Origin: Kribbella qitaiheensis
GTDB taxonomy: Bacteria; Actinomycetota; Actinomycetes; Propionibacteriales; Kribbellaceae
Assembly: GCF_014217565.1 (NCBI RefSeq)
Contig: NZ_CP043661.1
Span: 7,688,001 to 7,752,000, forward strand
DNA length: 64,000 nucleotides
Direction: 5' to 3'
Position 1 is the first letter of the stretch, and each line of letters starts with the position of its first letter. This document shows positions 7,537 through 15,071 of the stretch, piece after piece. The position numbers and the translations under genes are program-made. A model generated the notes under the pieces. That model ran no database searches. It was not told the DNA's origin and saw only the letters and a program-made list of their open reading frames with translations.

Positions 7537-8820
7537 ATGGACACCACGCGCAACGCGGCTCTTGAGGAGTGGATGGCCGAGCACGGTCACAGCTCCAACA
7601 GCCTCGCTGAGGCGGTGAACCAAGCGCTCATGCAGGTGACTGGAAAGCATGGCGGCCTGGACGGCTCATCCGTTCGGGACTGGAAAGCCGGCCGCGTCCG
7701 GTGGCCCAAGACGGCCACCCGCAAGGCACTTGAGGATGTCACCTGTGTGCCTGTCACTGCCCTAGGTTTCGTACCACGGCACCGACCGTTGCCTATCCCG
7801 AGCCCGATGCCGCAGGAGGTCTCCGACATGAAGCGCCGCAACTTTGTCGGCGGTATTGCCGCGGCTGTGGCGATGGCATCAACCGCTCGGGGCACCGCGC
7901 GACGCCGTCTCGGAATGAGTGACGTCGACCGACTACAGCAGCGCTTTGCTGAGATCGTTGCCAGCGACCACCGTCATGGTGGACAACTCGATATCGAGCA
8001 GCGGGCCAGCGCGCTTGCCGACCAAGCGCTCAACCTTCAGAACTCGGGCGGCGCGACCCAACGCGTGCGCAGCAGCCTCTACGCCTCCGCGGCGGCCTTC
8101 CGTTCCTCAGCCATGTGGGCCTCCATCGACGGCCGCAGGTTCGAAGCCGCGAAGACGCACATGCGCGAAGCCCAGGCCCTCGCCGAGATGTCTGGCGAGC
8201 AGGCGATCAAGTTCCGCATTTGGAGTCACGCGGGGACCCTGTACCGGCATACGGGTCGACCTGCCGATGCCTTCGCGGCCAATGATGTCGCCCGCAACAT
8301 GCACCTCACCCGCCGTGATCCGCTGTTCGCATCTCTCGGCTTGGCCCGCCAGGGGGCAATCCACGGCGCTGCACAGGACCCCGCCGGCGCACGCCGCGCC
8401 TTCGGACAGGCACAAGACGCGATGCTGCGCGCCGACCCCGCCGACGACCGGCCAGTGTGGATGCTCGCCTTCTACGACCAAGCCGAGTTGGACTCGTTGG
8501 CCTTATCGGCCTACTTGGCGCTTGGCGACTTCGCGACTGCCGAGTTCCACGGTCATCGCTGCCTATCTACCCTCCGCCCCCACATGGTCCGGTCGCATGC
8601 CATCACCACGACCCGACTCGCACATGCCCAGCTCGCACAGGGAATGCCCGAAGCCGCCACCGCCACGGCACTGAAAGTCCCCGTTGACGCGGCGACCCAG
8701 CATGTTCGAGTGACGCGAATGCTCCAGGAATTCGGAGCTGCGTTGCGCGCCACTGCGGCGGGTAGCTCCGCGGTACAGACCTGGGCCGAGCATGTTGCCA
8801 CTTGGAGGACCCCTGCATGA
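7537..8820 (+). CDS. XRE/TPR-type transcriptional regulator
   Basis: A 427-residue regulator of a type common in Streptomyces and relatives. An N-terminal degenerate helix-turn-helix region (SSNSLAEAVNQAL ... SVRDWKAGRVRWPK) is followed by an internal twin-arginine-like segment (MKRRNFVGGIAAAVAMAS) and a C-terminal helical-repeat domain (ALADQALNLQ, AAAFRSSAMWASIDGR, KFRIWSHAGTLYRHTGR). It is divergent from the graspetide-locus small genes and overlaps the GNAT gene by ATGA. It probably regulates both directions, but no operator could be assigned. Confidence 0.82.
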   Translation: MDTTRNAALEEWMAEHGHSSNSLAEAVNQALMQVTGKHGGLDGSSVRDWKAGRVRWPKTATRKALEDVTCVPVTALGFVPRHRPLPIPSPMPQEVSDMKRRNFVGGIAAAVAMASTARGTARRRLGMSDVDRLQQRFAEIVASDHRHGGQLDIEQRASALADQALNLQNSGGATQRVRSSLYASAAAFRSSAMWASIDGRRFEAAKTHMREAQALAEMSGEQAIKFRIWSHAGTLYRHTGRPADAFAANDVARNMHLTRRDPLFASLGLARQGAIHGAAQDPAGARRAFGQAQDAMLRADPADDRPVWMLAFYDQAELDSLALSAYLALGDFATAEFHGHRCLSTLRPHMVRSHAITTTRLAHAQLAQGMPEAATATALKVPVDAATQHVRVTRMLQEFGAALRATAAGSSAVQTWAEHVATWRTPA

Positions 8821-9365
8821 CCGCGACATCCATCCTCGAACTGCGCACATTCACCACAATCGACACCGCTCGCGGCGATCTCGTTGACGTGTACGCAGAC
8901 GTGCGTTCAGCGCTACTCCACCTGCCGAACTACGCCATTACCGCTTTCGGCGAGAGGCTGGACAGGCACGGCGCCGAGCCGGGGTTCGTGGCGGTCCTCG
9001 CATATGCAGATGGCTTTCCGGTCGGTTACGCCTACGCCAACACCATTGAGCACGGCGATCGGTATTGGGAACGCACTAGTCCACCACCGGCGGAGCGGTA
9101 TACCGAACGTCCGGCTGCGGCTCTCAAGGAGATCGGCGTTCGGACAACCTGGCGGAAGACCGGCACTGCCCGGCGTATCCACGATGCCCTCCTGGCCACA
9201 CGCGTTGAGCCGTTCGTAACTCTCATGGTCAACCCGGCAGCTGGCGATGGAAAGGTCCACGCGCTGTACAGGTCATGGGGGTATGAGGACATCGGGCAGA
9301 GCCAACCGTCGCCCGCTTCGCCTCCTCTCAGCGTGATGATCCGGGCTACTAGCTCCTCTAAGTAG
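8817..9365 (+). CDS. GNAT-family N-acetyltransferase
   Basis: A 182-residue GNAT-like protein. The ATG at 8817 overlaps the XRE regulator stop (ATGA) and has GGAGG upstream. A substrate-side block FVAVLAYADGFPVGYAYA is followed by the acetyl-CoA region around KTGTARRIHDALLATR and the closing VEPFVTLMVNPAAGDGKVHALYRSWGYEDIG. The order and the conserved LYRSWGYE are typical. The substrate is unknown; coupling to the regulator suggests a regulatory or resistance role next to the RiPP locus. Confidence 0.75.
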   Translation: MTATSILELRTFTTIDTARGDLVDVYADVRSALLHLPNYAITAFGERLDRHGAEPGFVAVLAYADGFPVGYAYANTIEHGDRYWERTSPPPAERYTERPAAALKEIGVRTTWRKTGTARRIHDALLATRVEPFVTLMVNPAAGDGKVHALYRSWGYEDIGQSQPSPASPPLSVMIRATSSSK

Positions 9366-9561
9366 GCATAGCCCGTGGAGGCGTGGTTCGCGGCAGGGCT
9401 GCTCCGACCGCCAGAGCCTGAGTTGCCGTCCAGGACAGCTCGGGCGCGAGCCGAATTTGAGCAGGCGGACGGGCGTCAATGTCGCTAGCCTGTTCGAGTG
9501 GAAAGCTTCCGGAGTTGCCCACCTGCGGGAACCTGAAGGGCCGGCGCGATTGACATGAGTC

Positions 9562-9577
9562 GAACAGGTGTTCGAGA
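9562..9577 (+). promoter_or_regulatory. LexA (SOS) box of imuA'-imuB
   Basis: A perfect TCGAAC-AGGT-GTTCGA matches the actinobacterial LexA consensus. It lies between a TTGACA -35 (9552-9557) and a GAGAAT -10 (9576-9581). The predicted transcript would begin at or next to the GTG at 9587, so imuA' may be translated from a leaderless mRNA. LexA bound here would block the promoter directly. Confidence 0.9.
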
Positions 9578-9586
9578 ATAAAGGGT

Positions 9587-10423
9587 GTGACGGGGAGAAC
9601 TATTGGAGGGGTGACGGGGACAGCTTCGGTTGAGGTGCCTGCGCGTCCGGCTGAGCCCAGCCGGGTGACCGCGCTGGATCAGGCGCGGGCGTTGCTGGCC
9701 CGGGCCAAGGAACAGAAGGCGGCCCGGCTCGAGGAGGATTCGGCCGCGGTGGTGCGGCCGGTGCCGGCCCCGCGGACCACCGAGACCCGGGTGCAGCAGG
9801 CGCTGGACACCGCGACCGTCGAGCGTGCGCTGCCGACGCTGCCGGCAGTCTCGGACCTCTTGTCCGGCACTCTGAAGGGTGGCTCGGTGTACTCCGTGCG
9901 CGGGTCGACCGCGTTGGTGATGGCGATGATGGCAGGCCCGTCCGCGGAGGGCGCCTGGTGTGGAGTGGTCGGGCTGCCTTCGTTCGGGGCGGAGGCGGCC
10001 CGCGAGCTCGGCGTCGACCTCGAACGGCTGGTGCTGGTGCCCGATCCGGAGCGGGACTGGCTCAGCGTGGTCGCGGCGCTGGTCGACGCCCTGACCGTGG
10101 TGGTGGTCCGGCCGCCGGGAGAGGTGACGCCGGGGGAGGCATCCCGGCTTGCTGCCCGGCTGCGGACCCGCGGCGCGATGCTGATCGCGGTCGGGTCCTG
10201 GCCGGGGAGTGAAGCTCGACTTGAGGTTCAGGGCAACGTCTGGACCGGACTGGGTGCCGGCGAGGGGTATCTCGCGGGGCGGCAGGCGACCGTCGCGGTG
10301 ACCGGTCGCGGAGCGTCCCGTCAGCACCAGCTCTGGCTGCCGGCCGTCGACGGCTCCATCCGCTCGGTGCGGCCGCTCGATGCGGCCCGGCCGCTCGACG
10401 ACCAGTGGGAGGCGGTCGGCTGA
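9587..10423 (+). CDS. imuA': ImuA'-like RecA-fold mutasome protein
   Basis: A 278-residue RecA-like protein lacking a complete Walker A, typical of the ImuA' accessory protein that works with ImuB and DnaE2 in damage-induced mutagenesis. Recognisable blocks are ALDQARALLARAKEQKAAR, LSGTLKGGSVYSVRGSTAL, WCGVVGLPSFGAEAARELGVDL and ERLVLVPDPERDWLSVVAALVDAL. The start at 9587 lies about 6 nt after the -10; a second GTG eight codons downstream follows a GGAGG too closely. It overlaps imuB as TGATG. Confidence 0.85.
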   Translation: MTGRTIGGVTGTASVEVPARPAEPSRVTALDQARALLARAKEQKAARLEEDSAAVVRPVPAPRTTETRVQQALDTATVERALPTLPAVSDLLSGTLKGGSVYSVRGSTALVMAMMAGPSAEGAWCGVVGLPSFGAEAARELGVDLERLVLVPDPERDWLSVVAALVDALTVVVVRPPGEVTPGEASRLAARLRTRGAMLIAVGSWPGSEARLEVQGNVWTGLGAGEGYLAGRQATVAVTGRGASRQHQLWLPAVDGSIRSVRPLDAARPLDDQWEAVG

Positions 10424-12060
10424 TGGCTGCTGCTGCGCGGCGGACGCTTCCCTCGGCTTCTTCGGCGCAGGGGAGTCTGACCCGGACGATGGTGGTCTGG
10501 GTGCCGGACTGGCCGGTGACGGCGGCGGCCACGGCGGCCGGGCATTCGCCGGCGGCGCCGGTCGCGGTGCTGGCGAAAGGCAAGGTGCTGGCGGCTTCGG
10601 CCGCAGCCCGGGCCGAAGGCGTTCGGCAGGGGCTGAAGGCGCGCGATGCCCAGTCGCGCTGCCCGGAGCTGGTGGTGCTGAAGTACGACCCGGTGATCGA
10701 CGCGCGCGCCTTCGATCCGGTGATCAGCTGCCTGGAGGCGCTCACCCCCGGCGTACAGGTGATCCGGCCCGGGATGTGCGCGCTGAAGGCCCGCGGCCCG
10801 AGCCGGTTCTACGGGACCGAGCAGGCCGCCGCGGAGAAGCTGCTCGATCGGTTGGAGACATTCGAAGTACCAGGTGGCCGGGTCGGGGTCGCGGACGGGC
10901 CGTTCGCCGCCGAACAGGCAGCCCGGTCGAGTTCGGCCAGGACCAGGGTGCTGGTGATCCCGTCCGGCGGCTCGGCCGGGTTCCTGGCGCCGATCTCGGT
11001 CGACACGCTCGGCCAGCCCGCTCTCACCGACCTGCTCCGGCGACTCGGGCTCCGCTCGCTCGGCGCGTTCGCCGAGCTTCCGGCGACCGAAGTACTGACC
11101 AGGTTCGGGCCGGACGGCGCGTTCGCGCACCGGCTGGCCCGGGGCGACGACGACCGCCCGGTGGTCGCCCGCAAGGTGCCACCCGAGCTGGCCCGGACCC
11201 TCGACTTCGAGCCGCCGGTGGACCGGGTCGACCAGGTCGCGTTCGCGGTCCGCGGCGCCGCCGACGAGCTGATCGGCCGGCTGACCGCGCTCGGCCTGGT
11301 CTGCACCACCTTGCGCGTCGAGATCGGTACCGAGTCCGGCCGGATCCACGAGCGGGACTGGCTGCACCCACGCTGGTTCAGCGCCACCGATCTGGTCGAC
11401 CGGGTCCGCTGGCAGTTGCAGGGCAGCGGTACGGCGACGAGCGAGCTGACCTCACCGGTGATCCGGGTCCGGCTGATCCCCGAGGAGGCCGATCCGGTCG
11501 GCGCCCACGTCGACGGTCTGTGGGGTGGCGGTCCGGACGAACGGATCCACCGGGCCCTGTCCCGGGTGCAGAGCATGCTCGGTCACGGCGCCGTCGCCTC
11601 GGTGGCGCTCGGTGGCGGCCGCGGCTTCCTGGAGCGGCAGACCTTGATCCCCTGGGGAGATCGTCCGGTTCCCACTCACCCGGCCGATGCGCCTTGGCCG
11701 GGTGCGGCGATCTCGCCGCGACCGGACCTGTGGCCGATGCCGGTGCCGACCACCGTCTACCCGGAACCGCTGCCGGCCGAGGTGTTCGCCGCCGACGGCC
11801 GGCTGGTCTCGGTGAGCGCCCGCGGCGTCCTCTCCGGCGAGCCGTCCAGCTTTCGGTTCGCCCCCGGCTCAAAAGTTGCCGACAGCAACGAGATTTACGA
11901 GGTCGTCGCCTGGGCCGGGCCGTGGCTGGCCGAGGAACGCTGGTGGGACCCGGCCGCCACCTCCCGCCAGGCCCGCTTCCAATTCGTCGCCACCGACGGC
12001 CGAGCCTGGCTCTTCACCCTCCGCCAGGCCTGCTGGCAGGCCGAAGCGGGCTACGACTGA
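10423..12060 (+). CDS. imuB: ImuB, Y-family polymerase-like mutasome hub
   Basis: A 545-residue Y-family DNA polymerase relative (MVVWVPDWPVTAAATAAG, APVAVLAKGKVLAASAAARAEGV, QSRCPELVVLKYDP) in which the catalytic acidic residues of true Pol IV/V are not retained. This is the ImuB signature: it is a non-catalytic scaffold that binds the beta clamp, ImuA' and DnaE2. The thumb and little-finger regions follow (LGLRSLGAFAELPATEVLTRFG). The C-terminal tail, RWWDPAATSRQARFQFVATDGRAWLF, is typical of actinobacterial ImuB. Confidence 0.9.
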   Translation: MAAAARRTLPSASSAQGSLTRTMVVWVPDWPVTAAATAAGHSPAAPVAVLAKGKVLAASAAARAEGVRQGLKARDAQSRCPELVVLKYDPVIDARAFDPVISCLEALTPGVQVIRPGMCALKARGPSRFYGTEQAAAEKLLDRLETFEVPGGRVGVADGPFAAEQAARSSSARTRVLVIPSGGSAGFLAPISVDTLGQPALTDLLRRLGLRSLGAFAELPATEVLTRFGPDGAFAHRLARGDDDRPVVARKVPPELARTLDFEPPVDRVDQVAFAVRGAADELIGRLTALGLVCTTLRVEIGTESGRIHERDWLHPRWFSATDLVDRVRWQLQGSGTATSELTSPVIRVRLIPEEADPVGAHVDGLWGGGPDERIHRALSRVQSMLGHGAVASVALGGGRGFLERQTLIPWGDRPVPTHPADAPWPGAAISPRPDLWPMPVPTTVYPEPLPAEVFAADGRLVSVSARGVLSGEPSSFRFAPGSKVADSNEIYEVVAWAGPWLAEERWWDPAATSRQARFQFVATDGRAWLFTLRQACWQAEAGYD

Positions 12061-12262
12061 CACTCCGTACGCCGGGCCGCTTCGCGCTTCCTTCGTCAGC
12101 GCTCGACCCACCAGCCCCCGGTTGCCGCTTCTTCATCTCGGCCGCTGGCAGGTTGTTCGTTTGCTGACGGGCTTATTGAGCGCTACCCGGCGAAAAGTCC
12201 GCCAGTCGACCGCCCTCGCTGCCCTCAGCGCCCCGCTGCCCGGCGTGGACGCCACTGGGGAG
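12061..12262. other. Convergent intergenic spacer after imuB
   Basis: About 200 bp between imuB and the convergent epoxide hydrolase. No gene-like frame or strong hairpin with a T-tract was seen. Confidence 0.4.
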
Positions 12263-13522
12263 TCAGCGGCGGGACCGGAACGTCCGGCGGAGGTCGGTGA
12301 TCCATTCGGTGGGGATTTCCCAGGGGATGAAGTGGCCGCCTCGGTCGTGGGCGGTGAGGTTGACGTGGTTGTACCAGTCGGCGCGGTCGCTCTCGAGGAA
12401 GTTCTGGACACGCTGGTCGGTGCTGACGCCGGGTGGGTTCTCGTGCGCCACGAACGTGATGCCGGTGGGAGCTTCGATCACCGGCCACCGGTCGTGGGAC
12501 GGGGTCCAGGGGTAGCGGTTGTTGTTGGCGTAGGTACGGATCGACGAACCGATCGCGTTGTTCACCCAGAAGATCATCGTGTGGGTGAGCAGGTCGTCCT
12601 TGCTGAAGACGGACTCGATGTCACCGCCGTTGTCGCTCCAGCTCGTCCAGCGCTGCAGGATCCAGGCGAGCAGGCCGGCGGGGGAGTCGGACAGCCCGTA
12701 GGCGAGCGTGCTCGAGTCGAGCATGTGCGCGGCCAGATGGACGGCGAACCGCTTGTCCAGCTGCAGGACGCGGGCATGGATCTCCGGCGGAAGGCCCGCC
12801 GGGATCGGTCGGCCACCGCTGAAGTCCCAGGCCCGGTCGCCGGTGAAGAAGTCGAGCTTCAGACCCGATCCGATGTGGATGCCGTACAGCTCATCGGCGT
12901 ACTTGTGCCCGAGCTGCCCGGTCACCAGCGCGCCGACGTCGCACCCGGCCGCGGCGTACCGGTCGTGGCCGAGGGTCTCGGTCATCAAGGTGTGCCAGAG
13001 ATCGGCGACCTTCCAGAAGTTCATGTCGGGGTTGTCCGGCAACGGGGTGGAGAAGCCGAATCCGGGGAACGAGGGCACGATCACGTCGAAGGCCTCGGCC
13101 GGATCACCGCCGTACGCCGCGGGGTTGGCCAACTGATCGATCACCTTCGACCAGTGCCAGAACGTCCACGGCCAGCCGTGCGTGAGGATCAGCGGTGTCG
13201 GGTTCGGGCCGACGCCGGGTTTGCGCAGGAAGTGGATCGGCACGCCGTCGACCTCGACCCGGTAGTGGTCGTAGGCGTTGATGGCGGCCTCGGCCTTGCG
13301 CCAGTCGTACTGCGTGCGCCAGTACTCCACCAATTCTTCCAAGGTGGCGCGCTTGAGGCCGTAGTACGAGTCGTCGTTGCCCGCGTCAACCGGCCAGCGA
13401 GTCAGCTCCAGCCGCTGCCGGAGGTCGTCGAGCACGGCATCAGGCACATGAATCGGCGTCGGCTCCAGCGGGAAGGCGCTGGTGGAGGTAGTGGTCTCGT
13501 GGCTCATCGTCGTTCCGTCCAT
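12263..13522 (-). CDS. Epoxide hydrolase, alpha/beta hydrolase fold
   Basis: A 419-residue epoxide hydrolase with the N-terminal EHN cap (PTPIHVPDAVLDDLRQRLELTRWP) before the alpha/beta hydrolase core. The oxyanion-hole motif HGWPWTFWHW, the nucleophile elbow GCDVGAL (Asp nucleophile) and the C-terminal histidine in DRGGHFIPWE are visible. It would convert epoxides to vicinal diols. An internal ATG at 13507 is an alternative start. It follows a MarR gene by 24 bp and is probably co-transcribed with and controlled by it. Confidence 0.9.
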   Translation of the reverse strand: MDGTTMSHETTTSTSAFPLEPTPIHVPDAVLDDLRQRLELTRWPVDAGNDDSYYGLKRATLEELVEYWRTQYDWRKAEAAINAYDHYRVEVDGVPIHFLRKPGVGPNPTPLILTHGWPWTFWHWSKVIDQLANPAAYGGDPAEAFDVIVPSFPGFGFSTPLPDNPDMNFWKVADLWHTLMTETLGHDRYAAAGCDVGALVTGQLGHKYADELYGIHIGSGLKLDFFTGDRAWDFSGGRPIPAGLPPEIHARVLQLDKRFAVHLAAHMLDSSTLAYGLSDSPAGLLAWILQRWTSWSDNGGDIESVFSKDDLLTHTMIFWVNNAIGSSIRTYANNNRYPWTPSHDRWPVIEAPTGITFVAHENPPGVSTDQRVQNFLESDRADWYNHVNLTAHDRGGHFIPWEIPTEWITDLRRTFRSRR

Positions 13523-13546
13523 CCCATCGGTGTCCTACGGTCCGTA

Positions 13547-14008
13547 CTACGCGTTGCCGGTTCGCTCCTGGTTGAGTTCGACCACGCGGGCCAGCGCCGG
13601 CAGCGCTGCCGCGATGGCGGTGCGTTCGGCCGGGGTGAGCCGGCCGGTGAGCTCTGTCAGCAGCACGATCCGGTCGGCCTCACGGCCGTCGATGATCGCG
13701 GCGCCGGCGGCAGTGATGCCGACCAGCACCGCGCGGCCGTCCAACGGATCCGCGCGGCGCTCCACCAGGTTGTCCTGTTCGAGCTTGGTGACGATCTGAG
13801 TGATCGCCGGCTGGCTGACCTGTTCGCTGGCGGTCAGCTCGCTGAGCCGCCTAGGACCGCCGTGGGCCAAGGTGTGCAGCACGGACAACGTCGTGAAGCT
13901 CAGTCGGCGGGTCGACGGCAGCCGGATGTTCATCCGGGTGAACGCGCCGATCACCGCGGTCAGCTCGGCGACCTTCAGCTCATGCGGTTCGGAGGGCTGC
14001 TTGGTCAT
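13547..14008 (-). CDS. MarR-family transcriptional regulator
   Basis: A 153-residue MarR winged-helix regulator: LSFTTLSVLHTLAHGGPRRLSELTASEQVSQPAITQIVTKLEQDNLVERRADPLDGRAVLVGITAAG is the complete HTH plus wing. It is upstream of the epoxide hydrolase on the same strand and divergent from the SMP-30 gene, so it likely controls both through the AT-rich promoter region. Confidence 0.88.
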   Translation of the reverse strand: MTKQPSEPHELKVAELTAVIGAFTRMNIRLPSTRRLSFTTLSVLHTLAHGGPRRLSELTASEQVSQPAITQIVTKLEQDNLVERRADPLDGRAVLVGITAAGAAIIDGREADRIVLLTELTGRLTPAERTAIAAALPALARVVELNQERTGNA

Positions 14009-14141
14009 GCCGGTGAGTGTATAAGAAATTTACTTAAATCGCTTATAGATATTTCTGCCGGCCGTGCTGTCGATCCGGGTCGGGCGAGTTCGTGTAGGGG
14101 GTGAAAGGAACCAGCAAGACTCGATGAAATGAGGTCGCTTG
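14009..14141. promoter_or_regulatory. Divergent promoter region with AT-rich inverted repeat
   Basis: This is the most AT-rich stretch of the neighbourhood. It contains AGAAAT (14024-14029) and its inverse ATTTCT (14050-14055), flanking the sequence TTACTTAAATCGCTTATAG. Such symmetrical AT-rich sites are typical MarR operators. The site lies between marR and the SMP-30 gene. Confidence 0.5.
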
Positions 14142-14987
14142 ATGTCTGAACCGAAGGTCCTGCTGACTGGTCTGGGGATTCCGGAGTCGCCTAGATGGCA
14201 TGACGGCCGGTTGTGTTTCGCCAACTGGATCGACCAGCAGATCGTGGCTGTCGACGTGGACGGAACGCCGGAGTTCAGCGCCGTACCGGTCGAGCAGTTG
14301 ATGGGATGGTCCATCGACTGGCTGCCGGACGGCAGGCTGCTGACGACCGGTGACAAGGTGCGGCGCTACGAGCCGGACGGGTCGGTGGTCGTCCTGGCCG
14401 AGCAGAAAGCGAACGAGCTGGTCGTGGACGGGCAGGGCAACGCCTATCTCAACGGCGCGGACTTCGACTTCGCCGGTGGTGAGGCGCCCAAGCCTGGCTT
14501 CATCAAACTCGTCGCGCCGGACGGCACGCTCCGCCAGGTCGCGGACGACATCCAGTTCCCGAACGGCATGGTCATCACTGGAGATGATCGGACGCTGATC
14601 ATCTCCGAGTCGTTCGCCGGACGGCTGAGCGCGTTCGACATCGAGCCGGACGGATCGCTGTCCAATCGGCGGGTCTTCGCCGAAGGTCTGGGCCCCGACG
14701 GCATCTGCCTCGACGCCGAGGGTGCGATCTGGGTCTCGACCGGCGGCTCGTCGATCGTGCGCATCGCCGAGGGCGGCGAAGTCCTGCAGCGCGTCGAACT
14801 CGCCGAGAACCGGGCCCCGTTCGCGCTGGCGCTCGGTGGGCCGGACCGGCGAACGCTGTTCATCCTGACCGCCGAGTGGCGCTCGGCCGACAGCATCACC
14901 GAGAATCTCGGCCGGCTGACCGACGGTCCCCGGACCGGCGAAGTCCTTGCGCTGCCGGTCTCGGTGCCGGGAGTCGGCCGGCCCTGA
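14142..14987 (+). CDS. SMP-30/gluconolactonase-like sugar lactone hydrolase
   Basis: A 281-residue six-bladed beta-propeller of the SMP-30/gluconolactonase/LRE family. The metal-site start is visible as GLGIPESPRWHDGRLCFANW, with FPNGMVITGDDRTLIISES (conserved metal-binding N and D) and GPDGICLDAEGAIWVS. Such enzymes hydrolyse sugar lactones or similar esters with a divalent metal. The ATG at 14142 has GAGG upstream; a TTG one codon earlier is possible. It is divergent from the MarR gene. Confidence 0.85.
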   Translation: MSEPKVLLTGLGIPESPRWHDGRLCFANWIDQQIVAVDVDGTPEFSAVPVEQLMGWSIDWLPDGRLLTTGDKVRRYEPDGSVVVLAEQKANELVVDGQGNAYLNGADFDFAGGEAPKPGFIKLVAPDGTLRQVADDIQFPNGMVITGDDRTLIISESFAGRLSAFDIEPDGSLSNRRVFAEGLGPDGICLDAEGAIWVSTGGSSIVRIAEGGEVLQRVELAENRAPFALALGGPDRRTLFILTAEWRSADSITENLGRLTDGPRTGEVLALPVSVPGVGRP

Positions 14988-15014
14988 GGTCAGGGGCGGA
15001 GCGATTTGACTTGT

Positions 15015-15030
15015 TCGAACAGATGTTCGA
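15015..15030 (+). promoter_or_regulatory. LexA (SOS) box of dnaE2
   Basis: TCGAAC-AGAT-GTTCGA matches the LexA consensus perfectly and extends to GTTCGAAC on both sides. It lies between TTGACT (15006-15011) and GAACAT (15029-15034), the same promoter geometry as imuA'. So dnaE2 is an independent SOS unit even though it is 3 kb from imuAB. Confidence 0.9.
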
Positions 15031-15071
15031 ACATCGGAGTACTGGAAACGGCGCTCCTCGGGAGGTGACTG

